Source: Lachnospiraceae bacterium (GTDB lineage: Bacteria > Bacillota > Clostridia > Lachnospirales > Lachnospiraceae). From it: a stretch of DNA of 64,000 nucleotides. Positions 35,058 to 44,189 of the stretch are shown piece after piece. Position numbers and translations under genes: made by a program. The stretch lies in the NCBI GenBank assembly GCA_022769665.1, contig JALEIR010000014.1, forward strand, positions 48,599 to 112,598. Reading direction: 5' to 3'. The number at the start of each line of letters is the position of its first letter. Position 1 is the first letter of the stretch. A model generated the notes under the pieces. The model worked only from the letters and a program-made list of their open reading frames with translations. It ran no database searches and was not told the origin of the DNA.

Positions 35058-35483
35058 ATGGGAAAAAGGCGGATTGTAGTGAAGACTGTTTATGGATTGT
35101 TGCTTGCGGCAGCTGTTTTGATGTTGTCCGGATGTACGCTGCTGAGCGAGGAAAGGATTAAACTGCGGGATTTGGATTTTACGGTTTTGAGTGAGGAGAA
35201 AATACCGGCGGAATTAATGACAATTATTGAAGAAAAGAAAAGCGCGCCTTTTCAGATTACTTATACAGACAATGAAAATTTGTACATATGTGTGGGATAC
35301 GGGCAGCAGGAGACGGGAGGTTACAGTATAGCCGTAGAAGAGCTTTACCTGACAGATACCAATATCTGTGTGGATACAACACTGCTGGGACCGGAAGCAT
35401 CAGAGAAAAGCAACAAAACACCTTCTTTTCCTTTTATTGTGTTGAAAACGGAATTTTTGGAACAGACAGTCATATTTGAATAA
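35058..35483 (+). CDS. Lipoprotein with PrcB_C-like domain
   Basis: 141 residues. Basic N-terminus (MGKRRIVVK), hydrophobic core and lipobox LSGC near residue 26 mark an exported lipoprotein. The C-terminal 85 residues fit the PrcB C-terminal domain: FQITYTDNENLYICVGYGQQETGGYSIAV split around its conserved TGGY, then a short acidic spacer and a P-F-V/I-V-K-T strand. In Treponema PrcB is part of a surface protease complex; a role here is unknown. I chose ATG 35058; an open frame extends upstream to 34935 but the signal peptide would then be internal. Confidence 0.7.
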   Translation: MGKRRIVVKTVYGLLLAAAVLMLSGCTLLSEERIKLRDLDFTVLSEEKIPAELMTIIEEKKSAPFQITYTDNENLYICVGYGQQETGGYSIAVEELYLTDTNICVDTTLLGPEASEKSNKTPSFPFIVLKTEFLEQTVIFE

Positions 35484-35564
35484 GGATGTGGACTTCCTTT
35501 TTCGTTCAATCCGTGGTAAACTGTTGTTACATTGTCACCAAGGACATAAGAACAGGAGGCTGCC

Positions 35565-36845
35565 ATGCTGTTAATCAAAAACGGATATATGATTGACCCG
35601 AAAACGGGATGGGACGGAAATTATGATATTTTGATAGAGAATGACAGAATTGTCAGAATCGGTAAGAAATTGGAAGCGCCAAAGGGTAAGCACAGAGTAC
35701 TGGATGCCGAGGGACTTTTGGTAGCTCCGGGTCTGGTGGATGTTCATGTACATTTCAGGGAGCCGGGCTTTACGCAGAAGGAGGATATTACCACGGGCGC
35801 TGCCGCTGCGGCCAAGGGCGGTTTTACCACAGTAGTACTTATGGCGAATACAAAGCCTCCCGTGGATAATACGGAGACGCTGGAATATATTATAAAAAGA
35901 GGCATGGAGACAGGAATTCATGTGCATACCTGCGCCAATGTGACCATGGGCATGAAGGGAAAAAAGCTGGTACCTATGCGGGAACTGGCGGAGGCGGGAG
36001 CGGTAGGCTTTACCGATGACGGAATTCCGCTGATGGATGAAGAGCTTGTGAGAGAAGCGATGAAAAATGCTGCCGCTCTGGATATGCCAATCAGCTTTCA
36101 CGAGGAAAATCCGGCGCTGATTGAGAATAACGGAATCAACCGAGGAAAAGCCAGTGAATATTTTGGTATCGGCGGTTCTCCGAGAGAAGCGGAAATTACC
36201 ATGGTAGAACGGGATTTGCAACTGGCGTTGGAGACGGGGGCAAGTATCGATATACAGCATATCAGTGCAAAGGAATCCGTGGAGCTGGTGCGCAAGGCCA
36301 AGGAAAAGGGACATAATATTCATGCGGAGGCAACACCACATCATTTTACACTGACGGAAGATGCAGCGATACAATATGGTACTCTTGCAAAAATGAATCC
36401 TCCCCTTCGGGAAGAGACAGATCGACAGGAGATTATCCGAGGGCTGGTAGACGGCACCATCGATATGATTGCGACGGACCATGCCCCCCACACAGCGGAG
36501 GAGAAGGCAAAGCCCATTACGGAAGCTCCCAGCGGCATGATCGGGCTGGAGACGGCACTATCCCTGGGTATTACGGAGCTGGTGGACGGAGGATATCTGA
36601 CTATGGGTCAGCTGTTAACGCTGATGAGCACAAATCCTGCGAACATGTATCACCTGGATGCCGGATATCTTGCGGAGGGAGGTCCTGCCGATATTATTTT
36701 GATTGATACCACTGCGGAATGGACGCCTACGGAGTATGTCTCCAAGGCGAGCAATACACCTTTTACGGGACGTACGCTGAAGGGTAAGGTGGCAAAGACC
36801 ATCTGTGGCGGAAAAGTAGTGTATGAAGCATTGGAAAGGGAATAG
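35565..36845 (+). CDS. pyrC: Dihydroorotase
   Basis: 426 residues, type I dihydroorotase that cyclises carbamoyl-aspartate in pyrimidine synthesis. Metal ligands are seen in DVHVHFREPG (HxH), the Lys/His positions through SFHEE and IQHIS, and the catalytic Asp in IATDHAPH. C-terminal GYLAEGGPADIILID is typical of the fold. SD CAGGAGG precedes ATG 35565. First gene of a pyrC-pyrK-pyrD operon with three-base and 16-base gaps. No PyrR-type attenuator is evident upstream. Confidence 0.96.
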   Translation: MLLIKNGYMIDPKTGWDGNYDILIENDRIVRIGKKLEAPKGKHRVLDAEGLLVAPGLVDVHVHFREPGFTQKEDITTGAAAAAKGGFTTVVLMANTKPPVDNTETLEYIIKRGMETGIHVHTCANVTMGMKGKKLVPMRELAEAGAVGFTDDGIPLMDEELVREAMKNAAALDMPISFHEENPALIENNGINRGKASEYFGIGGSPREAEITMVERDLQLALETGASIDIQHISAKESVELVRKAKEKGHNIHAEATPHHFTLTEDAAIQYGTLAKMNPPLREETDRQEIIRGLVDGTIDMIATDHAPHTAEEKAKPITEAPSGMIGLETALSLGITELVDGGYLTMGQLLTLMSTNPANMYHLDAGYLAEGGPADIILIDTTAEWTPTEYVSKASNTPFTGRTLKGKVAKTICGGKVVYEALERE

Positions 36846-36848
36846 AGT

Positions 36849-37619
36849 ATGAAACAAAAGCAAAACGCAACTGTGATATCTCAGAAGGAAATTGCACCGG
36901 CAATCTATGATATGTGGATAGAAACAACTTTGGCGGAGCAGGCAAAACCGGGACAGTTTCTCTGTATTTATCCGAAGGATAAAAGCACACTGCTTCCCCG
37001 TCCTATCAGTATCTGTGAAGTGGATGCGCAAAGAAACGCATTACGTATTGTCTATCGTATTGCCGGAGCGGGGACAAGAGAATTTTCCGGCTATGAGGAA
37101 GGTGAAAGTATTGCCATTCTGGGTACTTTGGGCAATGGGTTTCCCATGGAGGAAGCAAAGGGCAGGAAGGTTTTCCTCATGGGGGGAGGAATCGGAGTTC
37201 CGCCTATTCTGGAACTTGCCAAACAGATGGAGGCGGACAAGCAGATTATTATGGGATACCGTGATGCAAAGACCTTTTTGAAAGAAGATTTTGAGAAATA
37301 CGGTAAGGTTTATGTTGCCACCGAGGATGGCAGCGTTGGGACAAAGGGGAATGTGATGGATGCCATTGCGGAGAATGGCCTGAAGGCAGACATCATTTAT
37401 GCCTGCGGACCAATGCCTATGCTCCGGGCCATAAAAGTTTATGCAAAAGAGCACCATATCAAAGCATATATCTCTCTGGAAGAGCACATGGCCTGCGGTG
37501 TGGGAGCATGCCTGGGTTGTGTGGTGAAGACAAAGGAAATCGACCATCACTCCCATGTACACAATGCACGCATCTGTACGGACGGTCCTGTGTTTGAAGC
37601 AGATGAGGTTGAAATATAA
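36849..37619 (+). CDS. pyrK: Dihydroorotate dehydrogenase electron-transfer subunit
   Basis: 256 residues, the FAD and [2Fe-2S] subunit that passes electrons from PyrD to NAD in class 1B dihydroorotate dehydrogenase. FAD-binding R-P-x-S is LLPRPISI, the NAD-binding glycine loop is LMGGGIGVPPI, and the C-terminal cluster is MACGVGACLGCVVKT followed by a fourth Cys in ICTDGP. It starts three bases after pyrC and ends 16 bases before pyrD, so subunits are made together. Confidence 0.95.
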   Translation: MKQKQNATVISQKEIAPAIYDMWIETTLAEQAKPGQFLCIYPKDKSTLLPRPISICEVDAQRNALRIVYRIAGAGTREFSGYEEGESIAILGTLGNGFPMEEAKGRKVFLMGGGIGVPPILELAKQMEADKQIIMGYRDAKTFLKEDFEKYGKVYVATEDGSVGTKGNVMDAIAENGLKADIIYACGPMPMLRAIKVYAKEHHIKAYISLEEHMACGVGACLGCVVKTKEIDHHSHVHNARICTDGPVFEADEVEI

Positions 37620-37635
37620 GGGGGAGGAAATCGAG

Positions 37636-38544
37636 ATGAATACACAGGTAACCATTGCGGGAGTAACCTTTCGGAATCCTGTTATGACAGCTTCCGGGAC
37701 CTTTGGATCCGGTATGGAATACTCGGAATTTGTTGATTTGAATAAGCTGGGTGCGGTTGTGACCAAAGGTGTGGCAAATGTGCCCTGGCCGGGTAATCCC
37801 ACTCCAAGAGTGGCGGAAGTCTACGGCGGTATGCTGAATGCCATCGGCCTTCAGAATCCGGGAATCGATGTATTTCTGGAACGGGATATTCCTTTTCTGA
37901 AGCAGTATGATACCAAAATCATTGTCAATGTCTGTGGTAAAACTGTTGAAGACTATGTGGAGGTAGTGGAGCGGCTTGGTGAGGAGCCGGCTGTTTCCAT
38001 GTTGGAGATTAACGTTTCCTGTCCCAACGTGAAAGAAGGTGCCATTGCATTCGGTCAGAAAGCAGATGCCCTGTTCCATATTACGCAGGAAATCAAAAAG
38101 CACGCAAAGCAGCCGGTCATCATGAAGTTAAGTCCTAATGTCACAGATATTACGGAGATGGCAAAGGCTGCAGAGGCAGCAGGTGCAGATGCGCTTTCTT
38201 TGATTAATACCATTACCGGTATGAAGATTGATATCAACAGAAGAAAATTTGCCATTGCCAATAAAACCGGCGGTATGAGCGGTCCCGCTATCAAGCCTAT
38301 AGCGGTGCGTATGGTATATCAGACAGCACATGCAGTGAAAATACCCATAATCGGTATGGGAGGAATTGCAACAGCGGAGGATGCCATAGAGTTTTTGTTG
38401 GCAGGAGCAAGTGCAGTCAGTGTCGGAGCCATGAATTTTGTAAATCCCTATACAACGGTAGAGATTGTGGAAGGCATAGAGGCCTACATGAGAAAATATC
38501 ATGTGGAGAATGTAACCGATCTTATCGGAGTGGTGGAAGAATAA
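37636..38544 (+). CDS. pyrD: Dihydroorotate dehydrogenase B, catalytic subunit
   Basis: 302 residues, FMN TIM-barrel that oxidises dihydroorotate to orotate. Class 1B hallmarks: PVMTASGTFGSG, INVSCPNVKEG with the active-site Cys, KLSPNVTDI, and phosphate-binding GMGGIATAEDAIEF. ATG 37636 follows GGGGAGG; an in-frame earlier ATG overlaps pyrK and lacks an RBS. The stop ends at 38544, just where a sigma-E-like promoter for the next gene begins. Confidence 0.95.
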   Translation: MNTQVTIAGVTFRNPVMTASGTFGSGMEYSEFVDLNKLGAVVTKGVANVPWPGNPTPRVAEVYGGMLNAIGLQNPGIDVFLERDIPFLKQYDTKIIVNVCGKTVEDYVEVVERLGEEPAVSMLEINVSCPNVKEGAIAFGQKADALFHITQEIKKHAKQPVIMKLSPNVTDITEMAKAAEAAGADALSLINTITGMKIDINRRKFAIANKTGGMSGPAIKPIAVRMVYQTAHAVKIPIIGMGGIATAEDAIEFLLAGASAVSVGAMNFVNPYTTVEIVEGIEAYMRKYHVENVTDLIGVVEE

Positions 38545-38567
38545 TGGGAGAGATACCTTCATATATA
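38541..38567 (+). promoter_or_regulatory. Sigma-E-like promoter of the SPOCS/LysM gene
   Basis: ATA (38541-38543), 16-bp spacer, CATATATA (38560-38567), seven of eight to CATAYAHT, the mother-cell sigma-E -10. The short -35 makes it tentative. An inverted repeat ATATATAC/GTATATAT follows in the leader. Confidence 0.4.
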
Positions 38568-38600
38568 TACTTATACCAGTATATATGTGGAGGTATTTTT

Positions 38601-40151
38601 GTGGAGCTGATCAAGAGAAATATACATATGGACCGCATTAAGACCGAGGCGGTCACGCAGTTTACCCTGGATGACGATGTCAACATTCCGGACAGTAAGC
38701 CGGATGTAAACACATTGAATTTGGAAAAAGGGGAGCTGATTGTTGAGGAAATGAAACCCGGCAACGACTTTGTGAATGTCAGGGGATATCTTTCCTATGT
38801 GATACTTTATCACACTCTGGAAGAGGGAAGCAGTCTGGTTGTTCTGGAAGGAAAGCTGCCCTTTGATGAGAAAGTTAACCTGCGGGGAGCGGTGCCCGCC
38901 GACAGCGTTGCTGTGGAGAGCGAGGTGGAGGACCTGACGGTAAGCATGATTAATTCCAGAAAGCTGAACATTCAATCTCTGCTTACCATGACGGCAAGAG
39001 TGGAAGAACTTTACGATGAGGAAGCTCCTATTGCAGTGCATGGAGAAGAGAGAGCGGAGTACAGGCGTATGCCGCTGGAACTGGCACAGATAGCCATTTG
39101 TAAGAATGATATTTTCAGACTGAAGGAAGAGATTACATTACCGTCAAATTATCCGAATATCTTCCAGCTTCTCTGGAATACAGTGGCGTTGGGAGATGTT
39201 GAGTTTAAGGTGTTGGAGGAAAAAATAAGTCTGTCCGGAGATGTCCATATTTTTATATTGTATGAGGGAGAGGGGGAGGATCATCCCGTTCGCTCATTTG
39301 AAACCGTGATTCCGTTCAGCGGTGTACTGGAATGTCACGGCTGCAGGGAGGGAATGCTGCCGGATATCCGATACCGCCTGGGACAGAAGGAGCTGGCAGT
39401 CCGTCCCGACTTTGACGGTGAGGAAAGATGTGTCGGATTGGAGCTGGTACTGGATTTTACCATGCGTGTTTACGAAGAGGAAAAGTTGGAAATCATTTCG
39501 GATATTTATGGGGTAACTAACGAGATTACCACGGTGTCCCACAAAGCGGATTTGCGAAGGTTGCTTTCCCGGGTGACAGGAAAGACTAAGGTCACGGATC
39601 ATGTTCATGTGAAGACAGGCAATATTCTACAGCTTTTACACAGCGAAGGAACTGTGGCATTAGAACAGCAGAATACGGTTGAAAACGGTATTCTGCTTCA
39701 GGGAAATTTATCGGTGAAAATCATGTATATTACAGGAGAGGACGAAACTCCTTACGGCTGCGCACAGGCCCAGATTCCTTACAGGTATACCTTGGAGATA
39801 CCGGATATTTCGCCGGGAGACAGCAGCGCAGTACATGCGGAAGTGGAGCAACTGCAGGTGACGATGCTGGATGGGGAAGAAATGGATGTGAAAGCTGTCT
39901 TAAGCTTCTCTACGGCAGTTTTCCAGGCCCTGCCTGTAGAGTTAATCAGCCAGGTATCGGTAGCTCCGTTGGATACAGGAAAAATGAGCAATTTGCCGGG
40001 TATGGTTGTATATATGGTGAAGGATGGAGATAATCTGTGGAATATCGGTAAAAAATACTATACACCTGTGGATACCCTGCGAAGATTGAACGGATTGGAG
40101 AGCGATGAGTTGAAAGCGGGTCAAAAGCTTTTAGTTGTAAAAGGAAGCTGA
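38601..40151 (+). CDS. SPOCS (DUF3794) and LysM protein, SipL-like
   Basis: 516 residues: repeated DUF3794/SPOCS modules (about 10-455) and a C-terminal LysM (about 470-515, MVKDGDNLWNIGKKYYTPVDTL then LKAGQKLLVV). This architecture matches SipL, the clostridial morphogenetic protein that with SpoIVA builds the spore-coat base around the forespore; it has no signal peptide, as expected for a mother-cell cytosolic protein. GTG 38601 is fixed by GGAGG seven bases upstream. A sigma-E-like promoter lies in front and a bidirectional terminator after. Confidence 0.85.
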   Translation: MELIKRNIHMDRIKTEAVTQFTLDDDVNIPDSKPDVNTLNLEKGELIVEEMKPGNDFVNVRGYLSYVILYHTLEEGSSLVVLEGKLPFDEKVNLRGAVPADSVAVESEVEDLTVSMINSRKLNIQSLLTMTARVEELYDEEAPIAVHGEERAEYRRMPLELAQIAICKNDIFRLKEEITLPSNYPNIFQLLWNTVALGDVEFKVLEEKISLSGDVHIFILYEGEGEDHPVRSFETVIPFSGVLECHGCREGMLPDIRYRLGQKELAVRPDFDGEERCVGLELVLDFTMRVYEEEKLEIISDIYGVTNEITTVSHKADLRRLLSRVTGKTKVTDHVHVKTGNILQLLHSEGTVALEQQNTVENGILLQGNLSVKIMYITGEDETPYGCAQAQIPYRYTLEIPDISPGDSSAVHAEVEQLQVTMLDGEEMDVKAVLSFSTAVFQALPVELISQVSVAPLDTGKMSNLPGMVVYMVKDGDNLWNIGKKYYTPVDTLRRLNGLESDELKAGQKLLVVKGS

Positions 40152-40164
40152 TGAGAGACAAGAA

Positions 40165-40210
40165 AAGGACCCCCGACCTTCCAAAAGGAGAAAGCCGGGA
40201 GTCCTTATTT
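40165..40210. terminator. Bidirectional intrinsic terminator
   Basis: Arms AAGGACCCCCG/CGGGAGTCCTT with TTATTTT on the plus side and A-rich sequence on the other. It separates the SPOCS gene from the convergent 207-residue protein. Confidence 0.7.
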
Positions 40211-40218
40211 TGATACTT

Positions 40219-40842
40219 CTATTCGGTTATTGTCCGGCCGGCAGCAGCTGCCATGTCATCAAATCCTTTCATAACGGCGTCATAAGTACGTTGTGAAATA
40301 TCGGGAAGCTTGCCGCCCCAGGTCTTTTCGGCCTGCTCGTAGCCTTTTTTGAAAGCATTCCGCATTTCTTCGATTTTACTCGGATCGCCTCCGGTCAGAG
40401 CGTTGGCAAAATCCAGAATTCTGCCGGATGTCTGTTCAACACCCCAATAGCCGTCCTCGGCAATATCAGCCTGTGCCTGAAGCTTTGTGGCAGGGTCAAC
40501 TGTGAAGTTGCCTTCTCTTAAGAAAGACCAAATATCGTTTGCCTTGCCGTAAGCGTTAGCCTGACCGGACATCATTTTTTCAACCAGACTGCGCAGCTGT
40601 TCGGTGCGGGCATCGGCGTCAGCTTTCAGCTTGTTAATCAGGTTTGTGTCGGGTTTATAGGTCTTCTTGGCGGATGCTGAAGCCGTTTCTTTGGAAGGCT
40701 CATAAACAACACCCGTTTCGGCGACAGTTGAAGTGCTGTCTGCCTTTGTTTCTTTTGTCTCAACGGCTTTCGCATTTTCGGTGGAAGAATAGCTGTAGGC
40801 AGCCGCAGCCTGGGTCGCAGATGTAACTCCGTTTACACTCAT
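40219..40842 (-). CDS. Uncharacterised soluble protein, putative sigma-28 regulon
   Basis: 207 residues. A Ser/Thr/Ala-rich N-terminal third (MSVNGVTSATQAAAAYSYSS) resembles axial flagellar proteins in composition, followed by helices (LINKLKADADARTEQLRSLVEKMM) and a conserved ADIAEDGYWGVEQTSGRIL block typical of a widespread Lachnospiraceae family of unknown function. No signal peptide. GAGGGAT lies before ATG 40842. The upstream site at 40918-40944 resembles a sigma-28 (SigD) promoter, so the protein may be expressed with late motility genes, although no flagellar gene lies in this window. Confidence 0.7.
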   Translation of the reverse strand: MSVNGVTSATQAAAAYSYSSTENAKAVETKETKADSTSTVAETGVVYEPSKETASASAKKTYKPDTNLINKLKADADARTEQLRSLVEKMMSGQANAYGKANDIWSFLREGNFTVDPATKLQAQADIAEDGYWGVEQTSGRILDFANALTGGDPSKIEEMRNAFKKGYEQAEKTWGGKLPDISQRTYDAVMKGFDDMAAAAGRTITE

Positions 40843-40917
40843 TTTTATCCCTCTTTCTGACGTATCACGTCGTTTCTGTCCGCTTTGGGACGCATCATCC
40901 TTGATTTGGTATAATAT

Positions 40918-40944
40918 ATCTCGGCAAAATTTGTAAAAAAATTA
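40918..40944 (-). promoter_or_regulatory. Sigma-28-like promoter
   Basis: Minus strand: TAATTTTT (40944-40937), 11-bp spacer, GCCGAGAT (40925-40918), six of eight at each half with the exact sigma-28 spacing (TAAAGTTT-N11-GCCGATAA). The TAA of the -35 is the stop codon of the upstream gene. An alternative TATTAT box lies nearby, so sigma-A is not excluded. Confidence 0.4.
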
Positions 40945-41397
40945 GGCCTTTTCCAAAAAATCCGACCGGTTCTTTTCCCGGGCGGTCACCTTAACGGAGA
41001 GTTTATTGTCGAAAAGCAGATTTCCTTCAGCATACAGTCGGTAAGCCACCTGAAGGATACCGTTGTTTTCTTTCCAAACGCTTTTCAGGCTCTCCGTGTA
41101 TATGTCCAATGTCAAAATACCATAGGGAGTTACATGGCCTGTCCTGTGGGTTTCCCCGGGGCGGAAAACCATTCGTGAGCTGATATGTCCGTTTCTGGAA
41201 ATCTCCACTGCGGATTCTTCTATTTTGATGGTGTTTTTGGTGACGGTTCCCGTGTCGGAGTCTCTTTCTTCGTACAGAAGGTAACGGTTGCCGTTTCTCT
41301 CAAAATATTGTCCCTCCACCTTCTGCTCTGTAACGGTTCTGTGACCGTCCTCGTCAAACTGAGTTCCGGTGACGGTAATATGCACATCTTTTGTCAC
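40942..41397 (-). CDS. DUF1934 family protein
   Basis: 151 residues, small lipocalin-like beta-barrel family of unknown function. Recognisable pattern: VHITVTGTQ, VEGQYFERNGNRYLLYEE, TIKIEESAVEISRNG, MVFRPGETHRTGHVTPYGILTLDIYTE. I chose GTG 41397, seven to eight bases after GAGG; a TTG at 41412 is possible. It begins next to the murI stop (TGA then GTG) and is likely cotranslated with murI. Confidence 0.75.
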   Translation of the reverse strand: MTKDVHITVTGTQFDEDGHRTVTEQKVEGQYFERNGNRYLLYEERDSDTGTVTKNTIKIEESAVEISRNGHISSRMVFRPGETHRTGHVTPYGILTLDIYTESLKSVWKENNGILQVAYRLYAEGNLLFDNKLSVKVTAREKNRSDFLEKA

Positions 41398-41398
41398 G

Positions 41399-42241
41399 TC
41401 AGTATTCCTCAATATTCACCGCCTTGGCGGAGAGAATGCCATACTTGATAATGGAGTTGGCAAAGCGCACAAATTTCTCAGCCTTGTCGCTGACATAAAA
41501 CTGATATTTGTTGCTGCCCAGCGCCGGTGTTTCGTCGTTGAGCATATCCATCCGGGCCAACATTTGCTTTAGCTCAATTGCTGTCTCATAAGCCGGATTT
41601 ACAAGAGTTACTTTATCGCCCATAATTCTGCCCAGTGTTGAGCGAATCAGCGGATAGTGGGTACAACCGAGAATGAGAGTATCAATGTCGATATCTATCA
41701 ATTCTGTCAGGTAACGGCGGGCAATTTCATCCGTTACGGGATCCTCCCAAAGTCCTTCTTCCACAAGGGGGACAAAAAGGGGACAGGCTTTACCGTAAAT
41801 GGTGACATCTTTGTTCAGATTTTTTATGTACTTCGTGTACATCTGGCTTCCGATGGTAGCCTCTGTGGCAATGACACCGATTTTGCCGTTGCGGGTTACT
41901 TCTGTGGCTGTTTTAGCTCCCGGCTTTACAACACCGATGATAGGAATGTCAATATCCTGTTCCAAAGAATCCAGAGCGTAGGCACTGGCTGTATTGCAGG
42001 CTACCACAATGGTTTTTACCTGAAAGGTACGCAGAAAGCGTACAATCTGTTCTGAGTATCTTGTGACGGTCTCCTGGGATTTACTGCCGTAAGGGACACG
42101 GGCGGTATCTCCGAAGTATATAATTTTCTCGTTGGGAATCTGACGCATGATTTCCCGGGCAACGGTCAGGCCGCCCACACCGGAATCAAAGACACCGATG
42201 GGTGCGTCCTTATGCATCAGTTTGCGGTTGATTTGTCCCAT
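41399..42241 (-). CDS. murI: Glutamate racemase
   Basis: 280 residues. It supplies D-glutamate for peptidoglycan. The two catalytic cysteines are in VVACNTASAYAL and LILGCTHYPLI, and the N-terminal IGVFDSGVGGLTV carries the Asp-Ser pair. ATG 42241 is set by GGGAGG seven bases upstream. Its 5' end overlaps the preceding small gene by 25 bp, so translation is coupled. Part of a leftward cluster with gntR and DUF1934. Confidence 0.95.
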   Translation of the reverse strand: MGQINRKLMHKDAPIGVFDSGVGGLTVAREIMRQIPNEKIIYFGDTARVPYGSKSQETVTRYSEQIVRFLRTFQVKTIVVACNTASAYALDSLEQDIDIPIIGVVKPGAKTATEVTRNGKIGVIATEATIGSQMYTKYIKNLNKDVTIYGKACPLFVPLVEEGLWEDPVTDEIARRYLTELIDIDIDTLILGCTHYPLIRSTLGRIMGDKVTLVNPAYETAIELKQMLARMDMLNDETPALGSNKYQFYVSDKAEKFVRFANSIIKYGILSAKAVNIEEY

Positions 42242-42504
42242 GAAAGAGCCTCCCAAAATGCATTCAGCTCGGTGAGCAGACGGCTGCGGAATCGGATGTT
42301 GTCCCGGTCGGTTCCCAATAATTCCAGATAAAGATTGTCATCGAAGCTCCAGTCTCTGTCTGAAGCGTATTCCGTTCCATCTTCCCTGCAGATAATCCGG
42401 ACCGTGTCCGGAGTCAGGGTAAGATCCGGATAGAGCAATCCCCACCAGCCAAGTACTGCGCACAATGCAGCTGTAATGCGTATTTTGAATTTTCCTTTTC
42501 TCAT
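42217..42504 (-). CDS. Small membrane-anchored hypothetical protein
   Basis: 95 residues. Basic start (MRKGKFKIRIT), a single hydrophobic helix (about 11-27) and a hydrophilic outer part with FDDNLYLELLG and IRFRSRLLTELNAFWEAL. It is probably a type II membrane protein. No family recognised. A good SD (AGAGAGG) precedes ATG 42504 and the 3' end overlaps murI by 25 bp, which argues that it is expressed and conserved in the operon. Confidence 0.6.
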   Translation of the reverse strand: MRKGKFKIRITAALCAVLGWWGLLYPDLTLTPDTVRIICREDGTEYASDRDWSFDDNLYLELLGTDRDNIRFRSRLLTELNAFWEALSWDKSTAN

Positions 42505-42562
42505 GCAATAACCTCTCTTTCTTCAGATAGATTATTGCCTAAGATTTATTACTTATACAAAT

Positions 42563-43252
42563 TTACTTTTTGCCGTTTTCCCTGTCAAGACGAATCTGGC
42601 ACATAATCGCTTTTTCCTGATTATCTATATGTGTTCTGGCTGCATCGGCAGCAGTTTTTTTATCTTTACATACAATGCTTTGGTAGATAATTCTATGCTC
42701 ATCTATCAGATTTTGATGCTGACTGGAATCTTTTATGTATTCAAAACGATAACGATACATCTGCTCCGACAGATTATTTACAAGCTGGATTAGTCTTTGG
42801 TTGCCGGTTGCGCGGACAATGATATCATGAAGTGCTACATCCGCCTGGGCGATTTTTTTGGCATCCTTTGTTTTTACTGCGGTTTCAAAGGCATCACAGG
42901 CAAGCCGCAAATTTTCCAGTTCCTCATCTGTGATACGGTCACAGGCAAGTTCTGCGCAGAGAGCGTCCAATGCTCTGCGAACCTCCAGTACATCCTTCAT
43001 GCTCTTTTCTGTAATCTGAGCCACCTCTGCTCCCCGGCGGGGAATCATGGTCACAAGTCCTTCCAGTTCCAGCTTGCGGATGGCTTCCCGGATGGGAGTA
43101 CGGCTGACACCGAGTCTGTCGGCCAGGTGAATTTCCATGAGCCGCTCTCCGGGCTTCAGTTCGCCGGTGAGGATTGCCTGGCGCAGTGTGTTGAAAACAA
43201 CATCCCGTAACGGTAAAAATTCATCCATATTTGACTGTAAAAAGTCCTGCAT
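42563..43252 (-). CDS. GntR-family regulator, FadR/FCD subfamily
   Basis: 229 residues. N-terminal winged helix (about 12-75: LRQAILTGELKPGERLMEI, LADRLGVSRTPIREAIRKLELEGLV) and an all-helical FCD ligand domain (about 85-220) with the His/Asp metal-site region (DVALHDIIVRAT, LIDEHRIIYQSI). Effectors of this subfamily are small organic acids. It lies 17 bp after ispE in the same transcription unit. Palindromes typical of GntR operators overlie the unit's promoter at 44190-44223, so autoregulation is likely. Confidence 0.9.
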   Translation of the reverse strand: MQDFLQSNMDEFLPLRDVVFNTLRQAILTGELKPGERLMEIHLADRLGVSRTPIREAIRKLELEGLVTMIPRRGAEVAQITEKSMKDVLEVRRALDALCAELACDRITDEELENLRLACDAFETAVKTKDAKKIAQADVALHDIIVRATGNQRLIQLVNNLSEQMYRYRFEYIKDSSQHQNLIDEHRIIYQSIVCKDKKTAADAARTHIDNQEKAIMCQIRLDRENGKK

Positions 43253-43269
43253 AGTGTATCACCTTTCTT

Positions 43270-44127
43270 TTAGACAAAAGTGGTCATGAAGAGCTGCTTT
43301 GCCACGCCGTCGTCCTTCAACTGTTCGAAAGCCGCCTCTGCTGTTGCTTTGTTCAGAAAGATACCAAATACCGTAGGTCCGCTGCCGCTCATGAGACTGC
43401 CTGCCGCACCTAGTTCAAGCATTCTTTCCTTGATTGTGTCTATGATGGGATAGGCAGGGATTGTCACAGACTCCAGCACATTTTCCATACGGTCCAGAAT
43501 GCCCTGAAGGCTGCCGTTTCCGATAGCCGTTACAATGCCATCGATATCCGGGTGTGACAAAATACCGGTAGCATCCAGATGCTCGTACACATATTTTGTG
43601 GATACATTTATATCCGGCTTTGCCACCAGAACAAAACAGGAAGGAGCGGGAATAAGAGGGGTCAGCTTTTCGCCGATGCCCTCCGCAAGTGCGGTGCCGC
43701 CCAGAATGCAGTAGGGGACATCGGCCCCGATTGCTACGGAAATCCGCATCAGCTCCGATGTTGGAATTTCCAGTCCGAAGAGCAGATTCATGCCCTTCAT
43801 GGCAGCGGCCGCATCCGTGCTGCCTCCGGCCATACCGGCAGCGATGGGAATGTTCTTTTGAAGGTGGATTTTCACGCCTTCTTTAATATGATAGGTTTCC
43901 CGCATTAGGCGGGCAGCCTTATAAATCAGATTGTTTTCATCGGTGGGCAGTTCGCCGGAATCTGTAGTCACGGTGATACCGTCCTCCGCTTTTTCCAGAG
44001 TCAGTTCATCATATATTCCCACAGTCTGCATCACCATTTTTACCTGATGATACCCGTTGGGCAGCTTTTTTACAACATCCAGACCAAGGTTGATTTTGGC
44101 GTAAGCCTTTAATTGAAACGAATCCAT
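43270..44127 (-). CDS. ispE: 4-diphosphocytidyl-2-C-methyl-D-erythritol kinase
   Basis: 285 residues, GHMP kinase of the MEP isoprenoid pathway. Motifs: AYAKINLGLDVVKKLPNGYHQV at the N-terminus (first part and second part of motif 1), ATP loop PIAAGMAGGSTDAAAAM, and SGSGPTVFGIF near the C-terminus. ATG 44127 (MDSFQLKAYAK) fits the family; the frame extends upstream to 44199, but those codons overlap the GntR palindrome and the transcript start. gntR follows in the same unit, an unusual pairing of isoprenoid gene and regulator. Confidence 0.93.
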   Translation of the reverse strand: MDSFQLKAYAKINLGLDVVKKLPNGYHQVKMVMQTVGIYDELTLEKAEDGITVTTDSGELPTDENNLIYKAARLMRETYHIKEGVKIHLQKNIPIAAGMAGGSTDAAAAMKGMNLLFGLEIPTSELMRISVAIGADVPYCILGGTALAEGIGEKLTPLIPAPSCFVLVAKPDINVSTKYVYEHLDATGILSHPDIDGIVTAIGNGSLQGILDRMENVLESVTIPAYPIIDTIKERMLELGAAGSLMSGSGPTVFGIFLNKATAEAAFEQLKDDGVAKQLFMTTFV

Positions 44128-44189
44128 GAAACTGTCATGCCTTTCTAAAACTGTATTTGAATTATGGAACTGTGTCGAAAGCTTGTATT

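Noticed and set aside
35484..35564. PyrR-binding attenuator before pyrC
   Set aside because: No terminator/antiterminator pair or PyrR-loop sequence could be found in the 81-bp gap.
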